DNA of 64,000 nt. Source: Branchinecta lynchi (lineage: Eukaryota > Arthropoda > Branchiopoda > Anostraca > Branchinectidae). Below are positions 40,425 to 51,485 of this stretch, piece by piece. The notes under the pieces were generated by a model that worked only from the letters and a program-made list of their open reading frames with translations, ran no database searches and was not told the DNA's origin. The stretch is taken from assembly GCA_023053575.1 (NCBI GenBank), contig JAKZAP010000104.1, positions 62,001 to 126,000 on the forward strand, read 5' to 3'. The stretch's first letter is position 1, and every line of letters starts with the position of its first letter. The position numbers and the translations under genes are program-made.

Positions 40425-43400
40425 GTGGGAAAACTAAACTTGTGGGAAAACAAACCCTGCGGGAAAACCAACCTTGTGGGAAAACCAACCTTGTGGGGAA
40501 ACAAACCTTTCTGGAAAACCAACCTTGTGGGAAAACAAACCTTGTGGGAAAACAAACCTTGTGGGAAAACAAACCTTGTGAGAAAACAAACCTTGTGGGG
40601 AAACAAACCTAGTGGGAAAACAAACCTTGTGAGAAAACAAACCTTGTGGGAAAACAAACCTTGCGGGAAAGCGAACCTTTTGGGAAAACCAACACAGTGG
40701 GAAAACAAACCTTGTGAAAAAACAATCCTTGTGGGAAAACAAACCTTGTGGGGAAACAAACCTTGTGGGGAAACAAACCTTGTGGGAAAACTAACCTTGT
40801 GGGAAAACAAACCTTGCGGGAAAACTAACCTTGTGGGAAAACAAACCCTGCGGGAAAACCAACCTTGTGGAAAAACCAACCTTGTGGGGAAACAAACCTT
40901 TCGGGAAAACCAACCTTGTTGGAAAACAAACCTTGTGGGAAAAGAAACCTTGTGGGAAAACAAACCTTGTGGGAAAACAAACCTTGTGAGAAAACAAACC
41001 TTGTGGGAAAACCAACCTTGCGGGAAAGCGAACCTTTTGGGAAAACCAACACAGTGGGAAAACAAACCTTTTGGGAAAACCAACCTTGCGGGAAAACCAA
41101 CCTTGGGGGAAAACAAAGCTTGTGGGAAAAAAACCTTGTGGGAAAACCAACCTAGTGGGAAAAACAACCTAGTGGGAAAACAAACCTTGTGAGAAAACAA
41201 ACCTTGTGGGAAAACCAACCTTATGGTGAAAGCAACCCTGCGGGAAAACCAACCTTGTGGGAAAACCAACCTTGTGGGAAAGCGAACCTTTTGGGAAAAC
41301 CAACACAGTGGGAAAACCAACACAGTGGGAAAACCAACCTTGCGGGAAAACCAACCTTGGGGGAAAACAAACCTTGTGGGAAAACAAACCTTGTGGGGAA
41401 ACAAACCTAGTGGGAAAACAAACCTTGTGAGAAAACAATCCTTGTGGGAAAACAAACCTTGTGGGGAAACTAACCTTGCGGGAAAACTAACCTTGTGGGA
41501 AAACAAATCCTGCGGGAAAACCAACCTTGTGGGAAAACCAACCTTGTGGGGAAACAAACCTTTCGGGAAAACCAACCTTGTGAAACAAACCTTGTGGGAA
41601 AACAAATCTTGTGGGAAAACAAACCTTGTGGGAAAACAAACCTTGTGGGAAAACAAACCTTATGGGGAAACAAACCTTGTGGGAAAACCAACCTTGTGAG
41701 AAAACTAACGTTGTGGGAAAACCAACCTTGTGGGAAAACCAACCTAGAGGAAAAACAAATCTTGAGGGAAAACAAACCTTGTGGGAAAACAAACCTTGTG
41801 GGAAAGACAACCTTATGGGAAAACCAAAACAGTGGGAAAACAAACCTTGTGAGAAAATAAACCTTGTGGGAAAACAAACCTTGTGGGAAAACAAACCTTA
41901 TGGGGAAACAAACCTTGTGGGAAAACCAACCTTGTGAGAAAACTAACGTTGTGGGAAAACCAACCTTGTGGGAAAACCAACCTAGAGGAAAAACAAATCT
42001 TGTGGGGAAACAAACCTTGTGGGAAAACAAACCCTGCGGGAAAACCAACCTTGTGGGAAAACAAACCTTGTGGGAAAACAAACCTTGTGGGAAAACAAAC
42101 CTTATGGGGAAACAAACCTTGTGGGAAAACCAACCTTGTGAGAAAACTGACGTTGTGGGAAAACCAACTTTGTGGGAAAACCAACCTAGAGGAAAAACAA
42201 ATCTTGTGGGGAATCAAACCTTGTGGGAAAACAAACATTGTGTTAAATCAGACCTTGTGGGAAAACTAACCTTGCGGGAAAACCAACCTTGTGGGAAAAC
42301 CAACCTTATGGGAAAACCAACCTTTCGGGAAAACCAACCTTGGGGGAAAACAAACCTTGTGGGTAAACAAACCTTGTGGGAAAACAAACCTTGTGGGAAA
42401 ACCAACCTAGTGGGAAAACAAACCTTGTGAGAAAACAAACCTTGTGGGAAAACCAACCTTATGGGGAAACAAACCCTGCGGGAAAACCAACCTTGTGGGA
42501 AAACCAACCTTGCGGGAAAGCGAACATTTTGGGAAAACAAACACAGTGGGAAAACAAACCTTGTGAGAAAACAATCCTTGTGCGAAAACAAACCTTGTGG
42601 GAAAACTAAACTTGTGGGAAAACAAACCCTGCGGGAAAACCAACCTTGTGGGAAAACCAATCTTGTGGGGAAACAAACCTTTCTGGAAAACCAACCTTGT
42701 GGGAAAACAAACCTTGTGGGAAAACAAACCTTGTGGGAAAACAAACCTTGTGAGAAAACAAGCCTTGTGGGGAAACAAACCTAGTGGGAAAACAAACCTT
42801 GTGAGAAAACAAACCTTGTGGGAAAACAAACCTTGCGGGAAAGCGAACCTTTTGGGAAAACCAACACAGTGGGAAAACAAACCTTGTGAAAAAACAATCC
42901 TTGTGGGAAAACAAACCTTGTGGGGAAACAAACCTTGTGGGGAAACAAACCTTGTGGGAAAACTAACCTTGTGGGAAAACAAACCTTGCGGGAAAACTAA
43001 CCTTGTGGGAAAACAAACCCTGCGGGAAAACCAACCTTGTGGAAAAACCAACCTTGTGGGGAAACAAACCTTTCGGGAAAACCAACCTTGTTGGAAAACA
43101 AACCTTGTGGGAAAAGAAACCTTGTGGGAAAACCAACCTTGTGGGAAAACAAACCTTGTGAGAAAACAAGCCTTGTGGGAAAACCAACCTTGCGGGAAAG
43201 CGAACCTTTTGGGAAAACCAACACAGTGGGAAAACAAACCTTGTGGGAAAACCAACCTTGCGGGAAAACCAACCTTGGGGGAAAACAAAGCTTGTGGGAA
43301 AACAAACCTTGTGGGAAAACCAACCTAGTGGGAAAAACAACCTAGTGGGAAAACAAACCTTGTGAGAAAACAAACCTTGTGGGAAAACCAACCTTATGGT

Positions 43401-46400
43401 GAAAGCAACCCTGCGGGAAAACCAACCTTGTGGGAAAACCAACCTTGTGGGAAAGCGAACCTTTTGGGAAAACCAACACAGTGGGAAAACCAACACAGTA
43501 GGAAAACCAACCTTGCGGGAAAACCAACCTTGGGGGAAAACAAACCTTGTGGGAAAACTAAACTTGTGGGAAAACAAACCCTGCGGGAAAACCAACCTTG
43601 TGGGAAAACCAACCTTGTGGGGAAACAAACCTTTCTGGAAAACCAACCTTGTGGGAAAACAAACCTTGTGGGAAAACAAACCTTGTGGGAAAACAAACCT
43701 TGTGAGAAAACAAACCTTGTGGGGAAACAAACCTAGTGGGAAAACAAACCTTGTGAGAAAACAAACCTTGTGGGAAAACAAACCTTGCGGGAAAGCGAAC
43801 CTTTTGGGAAAACCAACACAGTGGGAAAACAAACCTTGTGAAAAAACAATCCTTGTGGGAAAACAAACCTTGTGGGGAAACAAACCTTGTGGGGAAACAA
43901 ACCTTGTGGGAAAACTAACCTTGTGGGAAAACAAACCTTGCGGGAAAACTAACCTTGTGGGAAAACAAACCCTGCGGGAAAACCAACCTTGTGGAAAAAC
44001 CAACCTTGTGGGGAAACAAACCTTTCGGGAAAACCAACCTTGTTGGAAAACAAACCTTGTGGGAAAAGAAACCTTGTGGGAAAACAAACCTTGTGGGAAA
44101 ACAAACCTTGTGAGAAAACAAACCTTGTGGGAAAACCAACCTTGCGGGAAAGCGAACCTTTTGGGAAAACCAACACAGTGGGAAAACAAACCTTTTGGGA
44201 AAACCAACCTTGCGGGAAAACCAACCTTGGGGGAAAACAAAGCTTGTGGGAAAAAAACCTTGTGGGAAAACCAACCTAGTGGGAAAAACAACCTAGTGGG
44301 AAAACAAACCTTGTGAGAAAACAAACCTTGTGGGAAAACCAACCTTATGGTGAAAGCAACCCTGCGGGAAAACCAACCTTGTGGGAAAACCAACCTTGTG
44401 GGAAAGCGAACCTTTTGGGAAAACCAACACAGTGGGAAAACCAACACAGTGGGAAAACCAACCTTGCGGGAAAACCAACCTTGGGGGAAAACAAACCTTG
44501 TGGGAAAACAAACCTTGTGGGGAAACAAACCTAGTGGGAAAACAAACCTTGTGAGAAAACAATCCTTGTGGGAAAACAAACCTTGTGGGGAAACTAACCT
44601 TGCGGGAAAACTAACCTTGTGGGAAAACAAATCCTGCGGGAAAACCAACCTTGTGGGGAAACAAACCTTTCGGGAAAACCAACCTTGTGAAACAAACCTT
44701 GTGGGAAAACAAATCTTGTGGGAAAACAAACCTTGTGGGAAAACAAACCTTGTGGGAAAACAAACCTTATGGGGAAACAAACCTTGTGGGAAAACCAACC
44801 TTGTGAGAAAACTAACGTTGTGGGAAAACCAACCTTGTGGGAAAACCAACCTAGAGGAAAAACAAATCTTGAGGGAAAACAAACCTTGTGGGAAAACAAA
44901 CCTTGTGGGAAAGACAACCTTATGGGAAAACCAAAACAGTGGGAAAACAAACCTTGTGAGAAAATAAACCTTGTGGGAAAACAAACCTTGTGGGAAAACA
45001 AACCTTATGGGGAAACAAACCTTGTGGGAAAACCAACCTTGTGAGAAAACTAACGTTGTGGGAAAACCAACCTTGTGGGAAAACCAACCTAGAGGAAAAA
45101 CAAATCTTGTGGGGAAACAAACCTTGTGGGAAAACAAACCCTGCGGGAAAACCAACCTTGTGGGAAAACAAACCTTGTGGGAAAACAAACCTTGTGGGAA
45201 AACAAACCTTATGGGGAAACAAACCTTGTGGGAAAACCAACCTTGTGAGAAAACTGACGTTGTGGGAAAACCAACTTTGTGGGAAAACCAACCTAGAGGA
45301 AAAACAAATCTTGTGGGGAATCAAACCTTGTGGGAAAACAAACATTGTGTTAAATCAGACCTTGTGGGAAAACTAACCTTGCGGGAAAACCAACCTTGTG
45401 GGAAAACCAACCTTATGGGAAAACCAACCTTTCGGGAAAACCAACCTTGGGGGAAAACAAACCTTGTGGGTAAACAAACCTTGTGGGAAAACAAACCTTG
45501 TGGGAAAACCAACCTAGTGGGAAAACAAACCTTGTGAGAAAACAAACCTTGTGGGAAAACCAACCTTATGGGGAAACAAACCCTGCGGGAAAACCAACCT
45601 TGTGGGAAAACCAACCTTGCGGGAAAGCGAACATTTTGGGAAAACAAACACAGTGGGAAAACAAACCTTGTGAGAAAACAATCCTTGTGCGAAAACAAAC
45701 CTTGTGGGAAAACTAAACTTGTGGGAAAACAAACCCTGCGGGAAAACCAACCTTGTGGGAAAACCAATCTTGTGGGGAAACAAACCTTTCTGGAAAACCA
45801 ACCTTGTGGGAAAACAAACCTTGTGGGAAAACAAACCTTGTGGGAAAACAAACCTTGTGAGAAAACAAGCCTTGTGGGGAAACAAACCTAGTGGGAAAAC
45901 AAACCTTGTGAGAAAACAAACCTTGTGGGAAAACAAACCTTGCGGGAAAGCGAACCTTTTGGGAAAACCAACACAGTGGGAAAACAAACCTTGTGAAAAA
46001 ACAATCCTTGTGGGAAAACAAACCTTGTGGGGAAACAAACCTTGTGGGGAAACAAACCTTGTGGGAAAACTAACCTTGTGGGAAAACAAACCTTGCGGGA
46101 AAACTAACCTTGTGGGAAAACAAACCCTGCGGGAAAACCAACCTTGTGGAAAAACCAACCTTGTGGGGAAACAAACCTTTCGGGAAAACCAACCTTGTTG
46201 GAAAACAAACCTTGTGGGAAAAGAAACCTTGTGGGAAAACCAACCTTGTGGGAAAACAAACCTTGTGAGAAAACAAGCCTTGTGGGAAAACCAACCTTGC
46301 GGGAAAGCGAACCTTTTGGGAAAACCAACACAGTGGGAAAACAAACCTTGTGGGAAAACCAACCTTGCGGGAAAACCAACCTTGGGGGAAAACAAAGCTT

Positions 46401-46650
46401 GTGGGAAAACAAACCTTGTGGGAAAACCAACCTAGTGGGAAAAACAACCTAGTGGGAAAACAAACCTTGTGAGAAAACAAACCTTGTGGGAAAACCAACC
46501 TTATGGTGAAAGCAACCCTGCGGGAAAACCAACCTTGTGGGAAAACCAACCTTGTGGGAAAGCGAACCTTTTGGGAAAACCAACACAGTGGGAAAACCAA
46601 CACAGTAGGAAAACCAACCTTGCGGGAAAACCAACCTTGGGGGAAAACAA
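40425..46650 (+). repeat. Higher-order repeat, period about 3.1 kb, two copies
   Basis: The block from about 40425 recurs from about 43549 with an offset of 3124 bp in its first part and 3107 bp later. The 17-bp difference is the loss of one unit near 44655 in the second copy. It is the longest duplication in the middle block, and the second copy ends just before the LTR insertion. Confidence 0.8.
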
Positions 46651-46895
46651 ACCTTGTGGGAAAACAAACCTTGTGGGGAAACAAACCTAGTGGGAAAACA
46701 AACCTTGTGAGAAAACAATCCTTGTGGGAAAACAAACCTTGTGGGGAAACAAACCTTGCGGGAAAACTAACCTTGTGGGAAAACAAATCCTGCGGGAAAA
46801 CCAACCTTGTGGGAAAACCAACCTTGTGGGGAAACAAACCTTTCGGGAAAACCAACCTTGTGAAACAAACCTTGTGGGAAAACAAATCTTGTGGG

Positions 46896-47561
46896 TGTTA
46901 TGGAGACATCCCATAGCACTTTGCTCTGCAATAGTCCTCCTAGTTATTCCCTCCATCTATCGCCTACTTTTCTATATATCTCTTCGGTTTCCATCACCAT
47001 CATTAATTTCCCGGCATCGTGACAATAGGTCACTCGGTCTTTATCCTAGCTTCAGTTAGCTGCTCGCTAATCCGAGGTCAGGCTTTGATCCATTTCATTC
47101 TAAGTATTTGGCTGCGTAATGAATCCGCAGCCAAAAGCAGTTCTCTTTCATCCTTGGTCGGAGCAAGACCTCAGTTACGCTATATTATAATTTATGGTAA
47201 GGACCAGTTTATATATTTAGTTAGGGACCCCTTTAGTGCTGTATTATATGTTCTTGTACACGATTTACATGAGATAAATTAACTATAGACGTTATGGTCC
47301 ATCTCGGCTAGTAGGCCTCGGGCTTGACTGGATATGTGAATTCCAGCTTCGCTAGGATGGGTGAACCAGCTTGATTAGGGATTTCTGGATTGACTGCGGC
47401 TGAGCTATAGAATTCACTGAGACTTTCCCTTCTCTCTTTTGTCCGGTTTCCTGACTGGTCCTGGGGCTAGTGGGCACCTACGGTATCAGAATGTCTTCAG
47501 CCCACACCCCAGGAGCCGTATCTTCATTAAACCTCGCCTCCACTCGTCCATCTTCTTAACA
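46896..47561 (+). repeat. 5' long terminal repeat (666 bp)
   Basis: It starts TGTTATGG at the edge of the satellite and ends TCTTAACA immediately before ATGGTCTCAGAAGTGGG. A TATA-like TTTATATATTT lies at 47208-47218. The right boundary is ambiguous because TTCTTAACAATGG is repeated 32 bp later, so the LTR could alternatively end at 47593. No second full copy exists in the window for comparison. Confidence 0.7.
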
Positions 47562-47612
47562 ATGGTCTCAGAAGTGGGATAACATTCTTAACAATGGTAT
47601 CAGAGGTGGGAA
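47562..47612 (+). other. Primer-binding region, duplicated
   Basis: Two similar tRNA-complementary tracts lie in tandem, 32 bp apart: TGGTCTCAGAAGTGGGAT at 47563 and TGGTATCAGAGGTGGG at 47595. Each is preceded by CTTAACAA. From memory, the first is one mismatch from the 3'-end complement of animal tRNA-Leu (TGGTGTCAGAAGTGGG), a common primer for this retrotransposon group. Confidence 0.55.
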
Positions 47613-49345
47613 GTTTATTTTTGTAAGCCCTTATTTTCTCATAATAAGGAGGACCCACGTCCAAATTTTTTGTTCGTAGTCACGAAAATTAATTTTTTTT
47701 CACCCTCCCGCCCTACCCTTTAATTTAGCAAAATAAAAATAACTCCCTTATTTATTTTATTTCATTTTTTTTTATGGTTCAGCTCGGTCAGTCCAGAACA
47801 AAAATGTAGGTTTAGGTTTTTCCATTTTTGATCTTTGATATTTCCGTCGGCTTTCTTCACATATGAAAATTATTTTATGTCGGGTTTATCCTTTTGTTTT
47901 TGTTTTCCCTCGTATAGTTTTTTGGATTTTTCCGGTCGCCATGTGAGTGTGTGTCGCGCCACTGACTGTGAATTTTCGTTCCCCCTTTCCTCCTACTTTT
48001 TTTTGTTTTAAGAATTTTCCGATCTACATGTGAGTGTGTTTCGCGCCACTGATTGAGAAATTTCTTGTCCCTCCCCCTTCCCTTTTAAGGATTTTTCCGG
48101 TCGACATGTGAGTGTATTTCGCGCCACTGACCGCGAATTTTCTTTTCTCCTGCCCTCTTCCCCTTACAGGAATTTTGCAGTCTACATGTGAGTGTGTGTC
48201 GCGCCACCGACTGTGAAATTTCTTTCCCCCTTTTCCTCCCGCATTTTCAGGAATTTTCTGTCGTCAAGTGAGTGTTTTTCGCGCCACAGACTGCAAATCC
48301 TGTTAATCGTCATCGCATCGGCAAAATAATTTATTCTCCGGGGTACATCATTGCGTCATTTCGCCGTGTCTATTTTATATCAGTGCTCTCAACACTGACA
48401 ATGCGTGCTTGCGGTACCATTAATAAATTAGCATTCGCGTATGATTTCATATTTCACGTACCTGGAAACGTAATTTTGCATGCGATTATTCCATGATGAT
48501 TATTCTGTTTAGTTCCCCGACATAAAATTTTCTTTTCGTGAAAGCCAAGGTTATTCGGAATCAACCTTTCTCGCCTTTCGTTTTTGACGTTGTCTATATG
48601 GCACTATTTTCAAGCCCTATGGAGTGATGCAGGGACGTCGTATTTCTATTTGTGGCATTTTTTCGGCTTATCCTTAATTTTTCATATTCCCCTATCGGCC
48701 AGTTTATTTTTTTGTTTGGTGGTGATCTGTTTGTATATTTTTCTTGCGGAGATAGATACTCTCTCAAGAATGTACATCGCACTTCATTCGTGACATTTTC
48801 GTGGAATTTCGACTGGTTTCGGTCTAAATGTGTGTAGTAATTTGCCACATAGACGTTGTGTGCGTTTCGCCAGTCGTTCACTCTGTCATCCCTCCCCCAC
48901 CACCACATTTTTTTGTCAGGTTTTCTTGCGTTTCGATCGCCATCTAGCGTATGTGTGTTTATTCGCCATCCGGATGCGGCGATTTCGCATGAAGCCTCTG
49001 GCCTATTTTCTTTTGATAATAAATTTAAGGTTAATGCCATTAATTCCTGCCACATATTTTTTTTCCCTCATGAAGTAAAAACATTGGTTAGATATCAAGT
49101 TGGTTCCGCGTCTTAGTTTAGTCTGAGTTTACACGTCCAGTCGAGCTTGTTCCCATTATCTTTGTAAACCATATATTTTTGTAAGCGTTATTTTCACATT
49201 TTTCGATATTTTTTTTTTGTCAGAACTTTCTCTCATGAATTTTGAGCGAATATTTTTGGTGTTTTTGGCAATTTGGATTGGTTTTTGTTATTGCGGACAT
49301 TCATACCCTTGATTATTCTGGTCTCGATTTTTTTTTCCCTCGGAA
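47613..49345 (+). other. Long untranslated leader of the LTR element
   Basis: About 1.7 kb without a convincing gene. The first part is T-rich and holds a five-copy tandem repeat (listed separately). The remainder, to the gag start, is low in coding signal; ORFs on both strands here are short and have unlike composition. Packaging or translational control sequences may be here but cannot be read directly. Confidence 0.5.
47924..48300 (+). repeat. About 80-bp tandem repeat, five diverged copies, in the retrotransposon leader
   Basis: CATGTGAGTGTG(T)...TCGCGCCAC recurs at 47940, 48027, 48105, 48185 and 48265 (the last with CAAGTGAGTG). Each copy has GGAATTTTCCGGTC-like sequence before it and GACTGTGAAATTTC after it, followed by a variable C/T-rich spacer. 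Copies 2, 3 and 5 contain TTTCGCGCC, at 48039, 48117 and 48277. Confidence 0.85.
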
Positions 49346-50743
49346 ATGGAAAACTTTTTTGATCCTTCTCGTTTCCCTGCCCCTCGACCCCAGACATCGC
49401 GACCCCTCGCATCTCGGTTATTTTTTGAAGATGAATGTTCGCAACAATTTGACAATCCTCCGGCAGAACCTTTGTCTCGGTGGTCTCAGTGTATGCCTGA
49501 TTACCGACCACAAGTACCGCAATATCCCGCCTACCAATACCCGGCCCATCGAGCTGATTTTCACCAACCACAAGAATACCATGACCACTTTTATGCACAA
49601 CAAGTCCCCACCCACCCAACCAACATGTATTTACCCCAAACATCCTTTTACGGTCCCCAACAATATCCCCAACAGTTTATTCATACCCGACCGTCTCCTC
49701 CTCAACCATCATTTGATACGATGCCCAACTGTCGTCCCTATGCCCCTGCCATAAACCCGAACCCAGTGCCACCCCAGCCGGCTCACCAAGACTTAATTGT
49801 TTTCAACGATCCACCGGCTCGGGAAGAAAACCCAGAAGTCACTCTAGCTCGGCTACGGCTTAAGCTAGAGATAGCCAAAGAAATCCCTACTTTCAACGGG
49901 GAAACAAGCGCGACATCCTGGCTTGAGCAAGCACGACACAAATTTTCTTTTTGTGGAGTTGTTGCATGGCCAGAGCAGTTCGCAATCCTTTCTTCTCGGC
50001 TGGTTTCACCGTTGACCAGTTGGGTTGAAAGTTTGGACGCTCTACAGAAAGTTTCATGGGCAGCATTCGAGGCTTCCCTCCAGCTCCGCTGTCGGGGCAG
50101 GGAGGAGGAGTTTCGTCTGGCTGAGGAACGAGTGATTTATCAGCCGGAAAGCATGACGCCTGACCTTTATGGTCAGTTGATTCAAAAGTCTTTGGATTTG
50201 CGTTACTCTTATACTCCGGCTGACAGGACGAAGAGTGAGGTTCTTAGGGTCTACTTGACCGAATTCATCAGAGGCCTCCCCGTCCCTTACTATGATGAGG
50301 TAAAAAGAAGGAGCCTGACTAGTCTGCCACAGGCAATAGAGGTTTTGCGACAGGTTAGGGCTGACCGCTCAGCCAGGGATTACCATGAGGCGGCACTTTC
50401 CCAGTCACGATCGATTTATACCGTCAAAGCCGACACTGTAACTACTCTTCCCGGAAATGAAAGACCTGCCGCGCCTACATCTTCGAGGTCCTTTGGAGAC
50501 CAGCCAATTTGTGATTTTTGCTTGCGTGTCGGTCACGAAGAAAAATGGTGCCCGGACAAAGCCCGCGGTTTTCGCCCTTTTAACCAGGGAAACGTGCAAG
50601 GTCCGCGCTACTTTGGGGCTCCGCGACGGACCGGTCCTTCTACCCCACACCAATACCGGTTCCAGAACCCGCGCCACAATGTCCCTCATTCGCCCAGCCT
50701 AATGAGAGGCCCGAACAGGTCGCAAAACCCTCGTTTAGGCTAG
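49346..50743 (+). CDS. gag: Gag polyprotein of the LTR element (465 aa)
   Basis: It forms the intracellular virus-like particle and binds element RNA. The first 160 residues are Pro/Gln/Tyr-rich and low in complexity. About 165-345 is the retrotransposon gag (capsid-like) domain, with IPTFNGETSATSWLEQARHKF and LQLRCRGREEEFRLAEERV. A single CCHC zinc knuckle, CDFCLRVGHEEKWC, lies at 389-402 and is followed by a basic, proline-rich tail. The ORF is intact. The protease frame overlaps its 3' end in -1 phase. Confidence 0.88.
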   Translation: MENFFDPSRFPAPRPQTSRPLASRLFFEDECSQQFDNPPAEPLSRWSQCMPDYRPQVPQYPAYQYPAHRADFHQPQEYHDHFYAQQVPTHPTNMYLPQTSFYGPQQYPQQFIHTRPSPPQPSFDTMPNCRPYAPAINPNPVPPQPAHQDLIVFNDPPAREENPEVTLARLRLKLEIAKEIPTFNGETSATSWLEQARHKFSFCGVVAWPEQFAILSSRLVSPLTSWVESLDALQKVSWAAFEASLQLRCRGREEEFRLAEERVIYQPESMTPDLYGQLIQKSLDLRYSYTPADRTKSEVLRVYLTEFIRGLPVPYYDEVKRRSLTSLPQAIEVLRQVRADRSARDYHEAALSQSRSIYTVKADTVTTLPGNERPAAPTSSRSFGDQPICDFCLRVGHEEKWCPDKARGFRPFNQGNVQGPRYFGAPRRTGPSTPHQYRFQNPRHNVPHSPSLMRGPNRSQNPRLG

Positions 50744-51483
50744 AGCACTCTCCTCCTGAGTCTTGTTTAGTTTGCACGGTACAGGGCAGTTCAAATCTGT
50801 CTTTTGTAAATTTGTGTTTTGGGACTTACCGTGTCAAGACTTTGTACGATACCGGTGCCGAGTGCAACCTTATGTCTGAGGATACTGCTGCGAATATTCA
50901 GAGCTGCATCATTGACCGATCGAAAACATGCATTTCAGCGTCTCCATTGTGTGATCCGCTTACAGTCACCTCCGAGGTTACTGTACAATTTTCTTTATTA
51001 GGTCGAACGTTTGTGGAGAAATTTTTGGTGATCCCTAGGCTATGTTTCGGTGCTTTGGTCGGCCGGCCGTTCATTCGGTCCGCAGGATTGATGTTAGACC
51101 CAACCACCGATATTTTCTCCCTCAAATTCCCTGGTCAGTCCCAGCCTTCGACAATGGAACCTAGAGTTTGTAGTATAGGTATCGGAGAAAAATTAGTCCC
51201 GTCGAAGTGCGCTTACCGCATAAGACCGCATTATGCAAGACCCATTAGTTGCAGTGTTTTAGGCCTACCCACGGGTACGAAAAACATATTGATTGAGGGC
51301 AATGAAGCTTTACAAGCCCGAAATATTACGGTTCTTCCACAGTGGGTCCCTATTTCCCCAGATGGTACTGTCGTATTTATCGCAGAGAACCATTCTCTGA
51401 CGAAAGTACGAGTACGGAAAGGTGACCTATCCCTCCTCTCGATTGACCCCCACCCCTCCGATGCAACCGATGCATCTTCTTAA
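50641..51483 (+). CDS. pro: Retroviral-type aspartic protease, C-terminally truncated pol remnant
   Basis: Contains TLYDTGAECNLMS (active-site DTG) and, about 75 residues later, GALVGRPFIRSAGLMLD, the second conserved block of retropepsins. The frame has no ATG near the domain and stays open back through the end of gag to at least 50641, in -1 phase to gag, so it was probably expressed as a gag-pro fusion by frameshifting. The start given is the limit to which I checked the open frame. Downstream of the protease domain about 110 residues remain, with no reverse transcriptase, before a stop formed by the TTAACA of the residual LTR end. Confidence 0.8.
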   Translation, partial: YPTPIPVPEPAPQCPSFAQPNERPEQVAKPSFRLEHSPPESCLVCTVQGSSNLSFVNLCFGTYRVKTLYDTGAECNLMSEDTAANIQSCIIDRSKTCISASPLCDPLTVTSEVTVQFSLLGRTFVEKFLVIPRLCFGALVGRPFIRSAGLMLDPTTDIFSLKFPGQSQPSTMEPRVCSIGIGEKLVPSKCAYRIRPHYARPISCSVLGLPTGTKNILIEGNEALQARNITVLPQWVPISPDGTVVFIAENHSLTKVRVRKGDLSLLSIDPHPSDATDASS

Positions 51484-51485
51484 CA
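51473..51485 (+). repeat. Residual 3' LTR end (about 13 bp)
   Basis: CATCTTCTTAACA here matches the last 13 bp of the 5' LTR (47549-47561). The sequence before it is coding and shows no LTR similarity. It is the only trace of a 3' LTR. Confidence 0.6.

Larger units (their letters stand above)
28998..46895 (+). repeat. 17-bp minisatellite array, middle block
   Basis: Continuation of the left block on the same strand and with the same variant units. It is interrupted on the left by the Maverick and on the right by the LTR element. Several 14-bp short units occur (for example at about 29188, 30969, 31731, 36010, 38627, 41578, 44687 and 46858). No gene is seen in this 17.9-kb block; every long ORF is a consequence of the stop-free unit. 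Confidence 0.97.
46896..51485 (+). mobile_element. Ty3/gypsy-like LTR retrotransposon, 3'-deleted (gag-pro only)
   Basis: It begins TGTTATGG and ends TCTTAACA, an inverted TGTTA...TAACA terminus, and is flanked by TGGG on both sides (46892-46895 and 51486-51489), a 4-bp target duplication. It contains a 666-bp 5' LTR, a primer-binding region, a 1.75-kb leader, gag and an aspartic protease. Reverse transcriptase, RNase H, integrase and all but the last 13 bp or so of the 3' LTR are missing. Because both termini and the target duplication are present, the deletion probably followed insertion. Confidence 0.85.

Noticed and set aside
47281..47561. A tRNA or other structured RNA gene in the LTR region
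   Set aside because: No cloverleaf with the conserved A and B box spacing could be made out. The tRNA-like tracts after 47561 are better explained as primer-binding complement.
48594..49055. A 153-codon antisense ORF in the LTR-element leader
   Set aside because: It overlaps non-coding leader, has low-complexity composition and shows no recognisable domain. ORFs of this length are expected by chance here.
49233..49643. A 136-codon ORF antisense to gag
   Set aside because: It is a shadow of the gag coding sequence.
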